From Sulfurovum sp. (GTDB lineage: Bacteria > Campylobacterota > Campylobacteria > Campylobacterales > Sulfurovaceae): a stretch of DNA of 64,000 bases. The DNA is taken from the NCBI GenBank assembly GCA_021166685.1, contig JAJPEU010000015.1, positions 1 through 64,000 on the forward strand, written 5' to 3'. Position numbers and translations under genes: made by a program. Below, one piece after another: positions 17,015 to 26,095 of this stretch. A model generated the notes under the pieces. It worked only from the letters and a program-made list of their open reading frames with translations. It searched no databases and was not told where the DNA came from. The number at the start of each line of letters is the position of its first letter. The first letter of the stretch is position 1.

Positions 17015-17143
17015 AGACGCGACCCCTTTGTCATTCTTCAACCATAGTTATAAAGATAACCGCCGCCCTCAAGCTTCTTGACAAAGAAACCTGACATTGG
17101 GCTATTTTAGCGGGCCGCCACAGAACACATCTTAGTAAAAATG

Positions 17144-18211
17144 CTATCTTGAAGCATAATCGGCTATGATATCGCCCATTTCACTGCACGTGCAGATCTC
17201 TTTGGCATCATAATCTCCAATGTCAGCCGTTCTGTATCCTTCGCTCAATGCTTTCTTGATCGCTTCATCGATCTTATCGGCCGCCTTGTTTTCATTGAGC
17301 GCATAACGAAGCATCATGCTTGCGCTGGAAATAGTTGCAAGCGGATTGGCAATCCCTTGTCCGGCAATATCCGGTGCAGAGCCATGAATCGGTTCAAAAA
17401 GCCCTACCCCCTTGCCTATACTTGCACTGGGCAAAAGACCGATTGAACCGCTTAGCATACTTGCTGCATCCGAAAGAATGTCACCAAAAATATTTCCTGT
17501 CAAGATAATGTCAAACTGTTTTGGATCACGAATAAGCTGCATGGCCGCATTGTCTACATACATATGAGAAAGTTCCACCTCAGGATAATCTTTGGCTACC
17601 TCTTCAACGATCTCTCTCCAAAACTGGCTCACTTCAAGCACGTTGGCTTTGTCCACCGAACAAATACGCTTATTGCGTTTCATAGCTATGTCAAATGCTA
17701 CAATTGCAATACGCTTTACTTCCTCTCTTGTATATCGCATCGTATTGAAAGCTTCATTTTCATGAAGCTCTCTTGGCTGGCCAAAGTAGATGCCGCCGGT
17801 AAGCTCGCGCACAACCATGATATCCACCCCTTTGATCACAGCGGGTTTTAAACTTGAAGCATTGACCAGCTCATCATAAACAATTGCCGGACGAAGATTT
17901 GCAAAAGTTCCCATCTCTTTGCGGAGCCCTAAGAGACCTGTTTCCGGACGAAGATGTCTTTCAAGCTTATCCCATTTAGGGCCGCCGATTGCGCCAAAAA
18001 GCACAGCATCACACTTCTTGACCCCCTGAATCGTCTCATCAGGAAGAGGCACACCCGTCTCATCTATCGCCGCACCGCCGAGCAGCATCTCTTCGTACTT
18101 AAGATTAAACCCTTGTGCAACCGATACAGCATCAAGCACTTTGATAGCTTCATCCACAATTTCAGGACCTATTCCATCGCCTTTAATGATACCTATTTTA
18201 TAACTTTTCAT
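17144..18211 (-). CDS. leuB: 3-isopropylmalate dehydrogenase
   Basis: This 355-residue enzyme oxidises and decarboxylates 3-isopropylmalate in leucine synthesis. The core signature of the family ([21 protein letters not shown]) lies near residue 220, and the NAD-binding [14 protein letters not shown] near 275. The length is normal. The gene begins three bases after leuD, in one operon. leuA and leuC are not in the window. Confidence 0.96.
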   Translation of the reverse strand: MKSYKIGIIKGDGIGPEIVDEAIKVLDAVSVAQGFNLKYEEMLLGGAAIDETGVPLPDETIQGVKKCDAVLFGAIGGPKWDKLERHLRPETGLLGLRKEMGTFANLRPAIVYDELVNASSLKPAVIKGVDIMVVRELTGGIYFGQPRELHENEAFNTMRYTREEVKRIAIVAFDIAMKRNKRICSVDKANVLEVSQFWREIVEEVAKDYPEVELSHMYVDNAAMQLIRDPKQFDIILTGNIFGDILSDAASMLSGSIGLLPSASIGKGVGLFEPIHGSAPDIAGQGIANPLATISSASMMLRYALNENKAADKIDEAIKKALSEGYRTADIGDYDAKEICTCSEMGDIIADYASR

Positions 18212-18214
18212 TTA

Positions 18215-18709
18215 TTAAGCCTTTGCTTTTCTAATCTCTTCTTTGGCAAATTCTATCAATCCGCCTGCATTGACAAGTTCTTGCATAAAATCAGGAATAG
18301 AAGAAAATTGATATGTTTTTGCTTGTGTAACATTAATGATTTCTCCCGCATTCATATCAATTCTCACCACATCCCCTTCATTGATCTCTTCGGCTTCTTT
18401 AAGCTCAAAGATAGGAAGCCCCATATTGAACGCATTTCTATAAAAAATACGTGCAAATGTAGGCGCAATGACGGCATTGACTCCTGCTGCCTTCAGCGCA
18501 ATAGGCGCATGTTCTCGGCTTGACCCGCAACCGAAATTTTCACCCGCAACAATAATATCTCCCTCTTTCATTTTAGAAACAAACTCAGGGTCTGCATCTT
18601 CCATAACATGTTTTGCCAATTCGCTTGGCTCGCTTGTGTTAAGATATCTTGCTGCGATAATAAGATCCGTATCGATATTATCGCCAAATTTCCAAACTTT
18701 ACCTTGCAA
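18215..18709 (-). CDS. leuD: 3-isopropylmalate dehydratase small subunit
   Basis: This 164-residue protein is the small subunit of isopropylmalate isomerase, recognised from KFGDNIDTDLIIAARYL and NFGCGSSREHAPIAL. It works with LeuC, encoded elsewhere, to turn 2- into 3-isopropylmalate. The start is TTG 18709, about six bases after AAAGGA. This is the short form typical of archaeal and epsilonproteobacterial LeuD. Confidence 0.94.
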   Translation of the reverse strand: MQGKVWKFGDNIDTDLIIAARYLNTSEPSELAKHVMEDADPEFVSKMKEGDIIVAGENFGCGSSREHAPIALKAAGVNAVIAPTFARIFYRNAFNMGLPIFELKEAEEINEGDVVRIDMNAGEIINVTQAKTYQFSSIPDFMQELVNAGGLIEFAKEEIRKAKA

Positions 18710-18923
18710 AACTATTCCTTTTTTTATTTAATTTTATTCAGGAGCATTTCGTTTTTTCTTTCAACAAAAACAGACAAAATTGTTTATTGTTTGCCAAAGC
18801 TTTGCTTTCATGCCGAAACACAAAACAACTCTGTTTTCCCGGAAGAAAGAATAAAAATTTTTGCGATTATAGCCGAAAAAATAAAATTTATCAAATTTAA
18901 CTCACTTTTTAATTAAATTTGGA

Positions 18924-18929
18924 TATAAT
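18924..18929 (+). promoter_or_regulatory. -10 box of rpoD
   Basis: The string TTTGGATATAATCC places transcription start about 46 bases before the rpoD ATG at 18982. AT-rich sequence lies upstream with no -35 box. The 270-bp gap between leuD and rpoD carries no other gene. Confidence 0.65.
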
Positions 18930-18981
18930 CCACCTTAAATTATTCTTACTTAAATATAACCCCACCTAATCAAGGATCTCC

Positions 18982-20847
18982 ATGTCGGTAAAAGACGGTA
19001 TAAAAAACGCAGAAACACTCTTTAGTTCCAAGAAAAAAGGTGATGTCATCACTCTTGAAAACATTGCAAAAGAATTTGGCAAACAAATCACACTCGCTCA
19101 GGCAAAAAAAATTCAAAAACTTGCTGCCGATACAAAAGTAGAGATTATTTCAGCTTCAGAACATGCTAAATACATTACTTCCAAAGAGGCGCAAAAAAAA
19201 ATAGATGACAGAAAAAAGCTTTCTCAGTCTGACGCCGAAGATGAATTTGATCTCCATAAAGAAAAAGAACTTCTCGAATGGAGCCGTTCAGACAGCCCCG
19301 TAAGAATGTATTTGCGCGAAATGGGCAAAATTCCTTTGCTCACAAAAGATGAAGAGATCGATTTGAGTATACGTATTGAAGAAGGGGAAGAGATCATTAT
19401 CGATGCGATCTGTTCGGTTCCTTATCTCATCCAATATATTTTAAACTATAAAGAACCTCTTTTAAATCGCGAAAGACGGGTGAAAGAACTTTTTAAAAGT
19501 TTTGAAGATGAAAAAGGCGATGCGGATAACGATGAAGACGACAGTGACGATGAAGACACAGAAGCAGAGGAAAGAGAAGAAGGGGTCCCCAAAAACGACA
19601 AAAGAGTCATGCAGGTCGTAGACAGTTTTAAACAATTGGAAAAAGCCAAAAAAGAGTGGATGAAATCGCGTGATGAACTTTTTAAAGTACTGCAATCTCA
19701 AACAGATGAAGATATCATTCTGCATGAACGTCTTAAAGTGGCATTCAAAAAAGAACAACTTAAGTCAGCACTGCTTAACCTTGGGCCTACAAGCAAACTT
19801 ATCAATGAGCTTGTCAAGGCGATGGAAACAGCATTAAAATCTGATGACAGTTTTGATAAAGAACTCAAACGATTGGAATATAAACTTCCTCTTTTTAATG
19901 ACACACTCAAAAAGAACCACTTAAAGATCTTAAGCAATATTATCAATATGGACAAAGATGATATTATCAATGCTGTGCCTGAGACTACCATGGTAAGCAC
20001 TTATGTCGAAATCAAAAAACTGTTCGAAACCAGAGAAGCAAGCAAGGGCGGATTTGATTTGAGCGAAGAAAAGCTAGAAGAAATCCTCAATCAAATACGT
20101 CAAGGCAAAGCCATCAGCGAAAAAGCTAAAACACGCATGGCAAAATCAAATCTTCGACTGGTCGTCTCTATCGCAAAACGCTATACCAACCGCGGCCTTC
20201 CGTTTCTTGATCTTATCCAGGAAGGCAACATCGGACTCATGAAAGCCGTAGATAAATTTGAATACGAAAAAGGGTATAAATTTTCTACCTATGCTACATG
20301 GTGGATCCGCCAAGCAATCAGCCGCGCCATCGCAGATCAAGCCCGAACGATCCGTATCCCTATTCATATGATAGAAACTATCAACCGTATCAATAAAATC
20401 ATTCGAAAATATCTTCAAGAAACAGGGAAAGAGCCGGATCTTGATACCATCGCCAAAGAAGTGGGACTCTCTGTAGATAAAGTTAAAAATGTCATAAAAA
20501 TCACAAAAGAGCCTGTGAGCCTTGAGACGCCGGTGGGAGACGAAGATGATGGCAGATTTGGCGACTTTATCGAAGACAAAACAACACTCAGTCCGACGGA
20601 TGTTGTACTTAAAGATGACCTCAACTCCCAAATAGATGATGTGCTTGACCAGCTTAACGAAAGAGAAAAAGCGGTTATTCGCATGCGTTTTGGACTGCTT
20701 GAAGACGAAAGCGACAGAACGCTTGAAGAGATCGGCAAAGAGCTCAATGTCACCCGCGAAAGAGTCCGCCAAATCGAATCTTCTGCGATCAAAAAACTCA
20801 AACATCCCAAGGTGGGCAGAAAACTGAAAAACTATATTGAAGAGTAA
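18982..20847 (+). CDS. rpoD: RNA polymerase primary sigma factor (sigma-70)
   Basis: This 621-residue protein is the housekeeping sigma factor. Region 1.2 is [16 protein letters not shown] (near 108), region 2 contains [27 protein letters not shown] and the -10-recognising [10 protein letters not shown] (near 435), and region 4.2 has [11 protein letters not shown] near the C-terminus. An acidic tract ([12 protein letters not shown], about 184-200) interrupts the non-conserved region between 1.2 and 2. The start has AAGGA ahead of it, and the CinA-like gene follows almost at once. Confidence 0.96.
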   Translation: MSVKDGIKNAETLFSSKKKGDVITLENIAKEFGKQITLAQAKKIQKLAADTKVEIISASEHAKYITSKEAQKKIDDRKKLSQSDAEDEFDLHKEKELLEWSRSDSPVRMYLREMGKIPLLTKDEEIDLSIRIEEGEEIIIDAICSVPYLIQYILNYKEPLLNRERRVKELFKSFEDEKGDADNDEDDSDDEDTEAEEREEGVPKNDKRVMQVVDSFKQLEKAKKEWMKSRDELFKVLQSQTDEDIILHERLKVAFKKEQLKSALLNLGPTSKLINELVKAMETALKSDDSFDKELKRLEYKLPLFNDTLKKNHLKILSNIINMDKDDIINAVPETTMVSTYVEIKKLFETREASKGGFDLSEEKLEEILNQIRQGKAISEKAKTRMAKSNLRLVVSIAKRYTNRGLPFLDLIQEGNIGLMKAVDKFEYEKGYKFSTYATWWIRQAISRAIADQARTIRIPIHMIETINRINKIIRKYLQETGKEPDLDTIAKEVGLSVDKVKNVIKITKEPVSLETPVGDEDDGRFGDFIEDKTTLSPTDVVLKDDLNSQIDDVLDQLNEREKAVIRMRFGLLEDESDRTLEEIGKELNVTRERVRQIESSAIKKLKHPKVGRKLKNYIEE

Positions 20848-20848
20848 A

Positions 20849-21610
20849 ATGGTGAGCCGTCCTCGTTTTTTTGCCCTTATTGTAGGCACAGAGATACTTA
20901 ATCAAAGAAGAGCGGATAAACATTTTGATTTTATAGCCAATGCGCTAGCCAAAAGGGGAGAAAAGCTCTCCGGCTCCTTTGTTATCGAAGATGATCCTGC
21001 ATTGATCACGCAAGCTATTAAATTTATAGCATCCCAGCCCCATAGCGTTCTTTTTGGTTTCGGAGGCATCGGTTCGACTCCGGATGACCACACAAGAAAA
21101 TGTGCCGCTGCCGCATTGAGAGACGGCTCGATTTCAGTTCATAAAGAAGCTAAAAAGATCATAGAAACTGCATTGGGGGATAAAGCCTATCCCTATCCCA
21201 TCCGTATGGCAGAACTTCCAATCGGTGCAAAACTTCTTGATAACCCGATCAACAAAATGCCCGGTTTTTCACTCGATGACCGCTATTTTTTTATGCCGGG
21301 TTTTCCGCAGATGAGCCATCCCATGGTAGAGGAGATACTCTCCAAAATTCTTCCCGAAACACAAACCTATCATCGCTACACCCTTACTGCACTCTGCAGA
21401 GAAAACGAACTGATCGAGGTGATGGAAAAAATGCCGCAAGGCGTAGAGTTTTCTTCTTTGCCGAAACTTTATGATGACGGGCCGCGTGTTTGCATCTCCG
21501 TGGCTTCGCTCGATGACATGCTGGCGCAAAAAGCATTTGCAATGTTTACGCAAACACTGGATAGCAAAAAGATTCCCTACGGTTTACACGATGAACCCAA
21601 TCAGCCCTGA
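20849..21610 (+). CDS. CinA N-terminal/MoaB-type molybdopterin-binding-domain protein
   Basis: This protein of 253 residues has the MoCF-binding-like fold: VGTEILNQRRADKHFDFI at the N-terminus and FGFGGIGSTPDDHT in the middle. It resembles the first domain of CinA without the C-terminal amidase domain. Relatives include COG1058 proteins, some of which hydrolyse nucleotide damage products. The substrate is unknown. ATG 20849 is preferred to TTG 20837, which lies inside the end of rpoD. Confidence 0.82.
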   Translation: MVSRPRFFALIVGTEILNQRRADKHFDFIANALAKRGEKLSGSFVIEDDPALITQAIKFIASQPHSVLFGFGGIGSTPDDHTRKCAAAALRDGSISVHKEAKKIIETALGDKAYPYPIRMAELPIGAKLLDNPINKMPGFSLDDRYFFMPGFPQMSHPMVEEILSKILPETQTYHRYTLTALCRENELIEVMEKMPQGVEFSSLPKLYDDGPRVCISVASLDDMLAQKAFAMFTQTLDSKKIPYGLHDEPNQP

Positions 21611-21613
21611 CAG

Positions 21614-22801
21614 ATGAACTACAAAGAGACACTCAAACATCCTGTCGTCGGCAGGCTCTCTTTCATCCAATTGATCTCCTATTTCGGCACCTGGTTTTCA
21701 CAGGTTGCCATCTTTTCTATGCTGGTAGGATTTGGCGCAGACGAGATCACTATTGCCCTGACAGCCGCCGCAAGTATGCTTCCGGCAGTGATCCTCGCTC
21801 CGCTTACAGGCATTATCATCGACAGGATAGCGTTTAAAAAACTGATGTTTCTGCTTTTGGTTATAGAGATAGTGATGACACTTTGTTTTATGGCTATTAA
21901 TTCACTGGAGCATGTCTGGATTTTAATGCTGCTGATCTTTACACGTTCTGCCGCAGCTTCCATGCTTTTTTCTGCCGAGATGACTCTTTTTTCCAAAATT
22001 CTTGAAGGCAAAATGCTTAAAAACACCAATGAAATCCATTCGATTATCTGGTCTTTCTGCTATGCTTCCGGTATGGCCGTAGGAGGCTTGACAACACATC
22101 TTATGGGGCACGACACAGCTTTTTTAATAGACGCTGCACTCTATCTTTTTGCTATCTTTTTGCTTACCGGACTAAAATTGTCTTTAACAAAAATCATACA
22201 CTTTGACTCAAATTGGATTATGTTCAAAAAAGGATTTCACTATCTTATCACCCAAAAAAAAATCCTTCACCTGATCTTGCTCCATGCCTCTTTGGGGCTG
22301 ACAAGCTTTGATGCACTTGTGACACTGCTGGCCGATCTAAGATATAAGGAGATTATTGCAGTTCCTCTTGCTATAGGATGGATCAACGCCACAAGAGCCG
22401 CGGCACTTATCATAGGGCCTTTTTTTATCGGAAAATGGATCAGCAAAGACACTCTGCACTATTTTTTTATCCTGCAAAGTTTAGGCATTATGCTTTGGGC
22501 GCTGTTTGAGTTTCACTTTTATCTTAGTCTTGCAGGCATGTTTGTTACGGGTTTTTTTACAACTACACTTTGGTCTTATACCTATCTTCTTATCCAAGAA
22601 GAAACAGAGAAACCTTTTCTGGGACGTATCATCTCTTATAATGATATGTTTTTCATGCTCTCAAACGTACTTACTGCGCTTTTTATAGGATACAGCGCCA
22701 AATGGGGGCTTTCTCTTGAAATCATAACAGTGCTTTTGGGGTGCGGATTTATACTGACCGCAGCGTATTATCTTTGGTTTAAAAAACAGTATTTGCAATA
22801 A
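21614..22801 (+). CDS. Major facilitator superfamily transporter
   Basis: This 395-residue protein is hydrophobic throughout, with about twelve membrane helices and the inter-helix GIIIDRIAFKKL loop after the second pair, as in MFS drug- or metabolite-exporters. It begins three bases after the CinA-like gene, so the two are probably co-transcribed with rpoD. The substrate cannot be told from the sequence. Confidence 0.85.
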   Translation: MNYKETLKHPVVGRLSFIQLISYFGTWFSQVAIFSMLVGFGADEITIALTAAASMLPAVILAPLTGIIIDRIAFKKLMFLLLVIEIVMTLCFMAINSLEHVWILMLLIFTRSAAASMLFSAEMTLFSKILEGKMLKNTNEIHSIIWSFCYASGMAVGGLTTHLMGHDTAFLIDAALYLFAIFLLTGLKLSLTKIIHFDSNWIMFKKGFHYLITQKKILHLILLHASLGLTSFDALVTLLADLRYKEIIAVPLAIGWINATRAAALIIGPFFIGKWISKDTLHYFFILQSLGIMLWALFEFHFYLSLAGMFVTGFFTTTLWSYTYLLIQEETEKPFLGRIISYNDMFFMLSNVLTALFIGYSAKWGLSLEIITVLLGCGFILTAAYYLWFKKQYLQ

Positions 22802-22940
22802 ATCTTTTTTTGAGAAATTAAGTCACTGGAAAACGAATAATGGATTTTTCATCTTTCCAAACTCGATCCATCCTCTGTCTTATGATTTAATCAAAAGTTT
22901 CAATTATTTCTTTTCCCTTTACTATATATTGCATCATTTC

Positions 22941-22973
22941 TTGACGAGGTATTTATCATATTTATGCTAATAT
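22941..22973 (+). promoter_or_regulatory. Possible ppa promoter
   Basis: TTGACG (22941-22946) is followed after 16 bases by TATGCT and after 21 by TAATAT. Either could be the -10 box for ppa. The 200-bp gap after the transporter gene holds no gene. Confidence 0.4.
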
Positions 22974-23003
22974 TCTAAAAAATTTATTACGGAGAAACAA
23001 AAT

Positions 23004-23522
23004 ATGGATATTTCAAAAATCGGTCATGGCGAAAACCCTGATGCAGTCAAAGCAATCATCGAAGTGCCGCTTAACTCAAATATCAAATATGAAATCGACA
23101 AAGATTCCGGAGCTGTAGAGGTTGATAGAATTCTTTACTCTGCAATGCACTACCCGGCAAATTACGGTTTCGTACCCAATACGCTTTCAGATGACGGTGA
23201 TCCGGCGGACATATTGGTACTTTGTGATTATCCGCTTCAAGCCGGTGCAGTCATCAAATGCAGACTCGTGGGCGTACTCATGACAGAAGACGAGAGTGGC
23301 GGTGATGAAAAATTGCTAGCCGTTCCCACAACAAAGATTGATCCCACTTATGCCAACATCAATGACCTTGCGGATGTACCCAAGCATACACTTAACCGTA
23401 TCAAAAATTTCTTTGAAACATACAAAATGCTTGAACCAAACAAATGGGTAAAAGTAGCCGGCTTCAAAGACAAAGCAGAAGCAGAAGCTATTCTTGCAAA
23501 AGCGATCAAAAACTACAAATAA
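23004..23522 (+). CDS. ppa: Inorganic pyrophosphatase
   Basis: This 172-residue soluble enzyme hydrolyses pyrophosphate and pulls biosynthetic reactions forward. It belongs to family I, with the Asp-rich signature DDGDPADILVL at about 66-76, and IPLNSNIKYEID-type residues near the N-terminus (here VPLNSNIKYEID). The length is typical of prokaryotes. ATG 23004 follows a GGAG site. A strong hairpin lies directly after the stop. Confidence 0.96.
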   Translation: MDISKIGHGENPDAVKAIIEVPLNSNIKYEIDKDSGAVEVDRILYSAMHYPANYGFVPNTLSDDGDPADILVLCDYPLQAGAVIKCRLVGVLMTEDESGGDEKLLAVPTTKIDPTYANINDLADVPKHTLNRIKNFFETYKMLEPNKWVKVAGFKDKAEAEAILAKAIKNYK

Positions 23523-23528
23523 TTTTTA

Positions 23529-23551
23529 AAGCGAAGGTAAAACCTTCGCTT
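23529..23551. terminator. Hairpin between ppa and the protease gene
   Basis: AAGCGAAGGT (23529-23538) and ACCTTCGCTT (23542-23551) form a perfect 10-bp stem with a three-base loop. It lies between convergent genes and probably ends transcription from both sides, although the T tracts are weak. Confidence 0.65.
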
Positions 23552-23598
23552 GTGCATCAAACAACTACAATTAAAAACCTATTTTAGAGCAATACCCC

Positions 23599-24033
23599 CT
23601 ACACAACAAGAGAAAAATAACATGCATTGTAAAACATATGCAAAACAATACTATACAAAACATGGTTATATCGGTCTTTAAAGTATCCAAACAATAACGA
23701 AGGCACGAAAGTCAACAGTGCAAAAAGCGGTGCATGGTGCACCAGATGCATGAGCGCAAAAACTATAGAGGTGAGAATATTGGCGATCGAAAAAAGAAAG
23801 AAAGGGGGAAGCTGTTTGGTTTTTTTATGCAGATACTCCTGGATGATACCTCTAAAGAGCAGCTCTTCTGCAACAGGATAAAAAAAGACAAGGAAAAAAA
23901 GGGATTTAAGATCAAAGAGAAGCCAAAACATATCAACTCTCTGCTTTTCCAAAAAATCCCCGTAAATCAAACAAAAAACGGGAGCAACTGCGAATGCTAC
24001 TCCGTATTGTATATGCAGTGATCGCATCAGCAT
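23599..24033 (-). CDS. CPBP glutamic intramembrane protease, MrtJ-like (JDVT-CTERM sorting)
   Basis: This 144-residue membrane protein carries the CPBP (CAAX-type) motifs: EE-x3-R as E56-E57-R61 in AEELLFRG, F-x3-H as FALMH96, and H-x3-N as H132 to N136 in LHMFYN. These form a glutamic protease active site inside the membrane. Its short length fits the dedicated MrtJ type, and its gene starts one base after a gene ending in a matching sorting tail. I infer that it cleaves that tail. General CPBP proteases are the alternative. Confidence 0.68.
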   Translation of the reverse strand: MLMRSLHIQYGVAFAVAPVFCLIYGDFLEKQRVDMFWLLFDLKSLFFLVFFYPVAEELLFRGIIQEYLHKKTKQLPPFFLFSIANILTSIVFALMHLVHHAPLFALLTFVPSLLFGYFKDRYNHVLYSIVLHMFYNACYFSLVV

Positions 24034-24034
24034 T

Positions 24035-25909
24035 TTATCTGATCAGTTTACGTCTCCATGGATAGAGCGCTGAAAGCGCCAGTAAGACAAAGAACATCAT
24101 GTCAAACTTGTCAGCATTTGGATTGTAGGTACATCCGCCGCCTCCGCCTGTGCTTACTTTCTCATCCATTTGGATCAGCTCCCATCCGCCTTCGGGTTTG
24201 TTGTCAGTTACGTCCGTCATCAGGTTCATCGGATTGGCCATACCAAGATAGAAATGATCCGCATCGCTTACCATCGTTCGGATACCGTAGCTTCCATAGT
24301 TTCCGATACCCGTAGTGTTTTCCGCAACCGCCTTTTTTGTACTGCCGTCGATCCGCCACAGATCGGCGCCATTATTGACTTCATACGACAGCAAAAAGCT
24401 CAGTTCCGGCGGCAAACTTATATTCATATCTCCAACCATTTCAGTCATCAAATAGCTCCAGTCCATCGTTCCGATATAGAGCCTGTCTTTGAAAACTTCC
24501 ATCGTCCACGTGTAGTTGTTGAAGGTATTGCCAAAGCCGGATTCTCCCCAGAGCGGTGCAGTTCCCATATTGTTTGGCACATCTTCAAACGATTTTGTTA
24601 AACGATTATATTGTGGCAACATCTCCTCTCCGTACAGCAATTCAACCGTTGCATTGCCGTCTGCAACGATATCGCTTGCACGGAAGATAGATATCGCCCG
24701 GTGTGTTCCCAGCATCGTATCTGTCATCGCCTCTTCATCGCTTGTATTGATATCATACACGCTTACTGCAGCCATCGTTGCCACCATCGGCACATGCATA
24801 GTCCCCCAGTAGAGCTGTCCGTCAAATGACGCGATCGCCCCGCCTCCGTATGTTGCCGCCACTACGGGATCGGGTTCATATTCTGAAGCTTTCCATATCT
24901 CTTGCCACGTCGCATTTGATTCGCTCAATCCCTCGCCGACAATCGGACTCATATAAACTCCCGCTACTGAAGGAGATTCGTCTTGCAGTTCAGAACCGGG
25001 CCATGTTGTCACAAACAGCCTGCCTTCATGGTACGCCAACTCCGCGCCCGAACCCGGCAGTCTTCCGACTTCTACAAATTCAAATGGATCATTTGCATCG
25101 CCTACCCATTTCAGCACTCTACCTGTATTGTTTTGATCGCCCACGGCCGTATACAGATCATCGCCTACGACGATCCATTTTCTGATATTGCTATACTCGG
25201 CAAACGAATGCGAACCTCGATAGGTATGGTTTGCATCATCTTTAAAGGCAAACATATTGACACTCAACCCTTCGCCTCCAAATCCGGGGCCCGCAAAGAA
25301 TACCACGCCGTTATGCGTTCCGGCAGATCGTATCCCTAGCGTCATTAAGAATTTAGGATCTGACATTGGCGAAATATCTTCATTTTCCCCCGTTGCTTTG
25401 TTGTACCGGTAAATCTTTGGTATACGCCAGTCGCCCAATCCAATCTCATTTAACATTGGATCAAGATCCGGATGAAAAGGAAGATTTGTCTCTAAATATA
25501 ATGGATATTGACTTTCGCTAAGTTCGCATACCCACGAGTCATTCAGTGTCGGCTCTGACTGCTGATGATAAGTACCGTTTACCAAACACAGCGTATTGGG
25601 CGCAGTACCGAACCAGACATACGCTTCAGTATTGGCAAGCCCCCACACATACGCTTGGTTGACCTTAGGCTGATAGCCGCCATTTATACAATTTTGGACA
25701 TCCTGTTCATATGTCTGACTATTGGGGTTTAGCGGCAAATACGCTTCACCAACCCCATTGAAACACTCATCGGGCGCTGCTTTTGCCAGCAACGCAGGTT
25801 TTAAAACTGCAGCCGATGCACTCTGCGCCATCAGCGCCATGCATCCGAGCACGATCCCTTTCCCTACGATCTCTTTTAATCTTTTTACAACATTCGGATC
25901 TTTTTTCAT
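24035..25909 (-). CDS. Secreted propeller-like protein with a JDVT-CTERM-like sorting tail
   Basis: This 624-residue protein begins with a signal peptide (about 1-33, cleavage after ASA). Blade-like motifs recur through it: YVWFGT (97-102), DDLYTAV (250-256), GRLFVTT (296-302), GQLYWGT (364-370), DRLYIGT (475-481) and HFYLGMA (552-558), suggesting a beta-propeller. The C-terminus has Gly588-592, Cys593, NPNADKFD, a membrane helix (604-616) and Arg-Arg (619-620), a protein-sorting signal layout. The Cys may become an anchor after cleavage. The start has GAGGAGGGA ahead. Its molecular function is unknown. Confidence 0.7.
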   Translation of the reverse strand: MKKDPNVVKRLKEIVGKGIVLGCMALMAQSASAAVLKPALLAKAAPDECFNGVGEAYLPLNPNSQTYEQDVQNCINGGYQPKVNQAYVWGLANTEAYVWFGTAPNTLCLVNGTYHQQSEPTLNDSWVCELSESQYPLYLETNLPFHPDLDPMLNEIGLGDWRIPKIYRYNKATGENEDISPMSDPKFLMTLGIRSAGTHNGVVFFAGPGFGGEGLSVNMFAFKDDANHTYRGSHSFAEYSNIRKWIVVGDDLYTAVGDQNNTGRVLKWVGDANDPFEFVEVGRLPGSGAELAYHEGRLFVTTWPGSELQDESPSVAGVYMSPIVGEGLSESNATWQEIWKASEYEPDPVVAATYGGGAIASFDGQLYWGTMHVPMVATMAAVSVYDINTSDEEAMTDTMLGTHRAISIFRASDIVADGNATVELLYGEEMLPQYNRLTKSFEDVPNNMGTAPLWGESGFGNTFNNYTWTMEVFKDRLYIGTMDWSYLMTEMVGDMNISLPPELSFLLSYEVNNGADLWRIDGSTKKAVAENTTGIGNYGSYGIRTMVSDADHFYLGMANPMNLMTDVTDNKPEGGWELIQMDEKVSTGGGGGCTYNPNADKFDMMFFVLLALSALYPWRRKLIR

Positions 25910-25926
25910 TTGTCCCTCCTCTATGG

Positions 25927-25932
25927 ATTGTA
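25927..25932 (-). promoter_or_regulatory. -10 box of the sorting-tail protein gene
   Basis: On the minus strand TACAAT lies about 20 bases before the ATG at 25909, followed by a strong GAGGAGGGA ribosome site. The gene therefore has its own promoter after the amiC terminator. Confidence 0.45.
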
Positions 25933-26019
25933 TTTTACTATTTTAGTTTAGTGCAAACAATCTTAATGTATTGTTAAATGGACCTTGTTTTTCGCTTCAG
26001 TAGTGCTCAGAAGATGTGA

Positions 26020-26050
26020 TAAAAAAAGAGTTGATTGTGTCATCAACTCT
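26020..26050 (-). terminator. Rho-independent terminator of the amiC operon
   Basis: On the minus strand AGAGTTGAT (26050-26042) pairs perfectly with ATCAACTCT (26035-26027), followed by a run of T residues (to 26020). It lies about 45 bases after the amiC stop and ends the leftward pyrH-to-amiC operon. Confidence 0.85.
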
Positions 26051-26095
26051 TCAAAAAAAAATTTTGATAATTATAAAGAAGGCTGTTTTTGTTCG

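Noticed and set aside
20146-20889. 247-codon reading frame opposite rpoD
   Set aside because: It is antisense to the conserved regions of RpoD, so its sequence is set by the sense gene.
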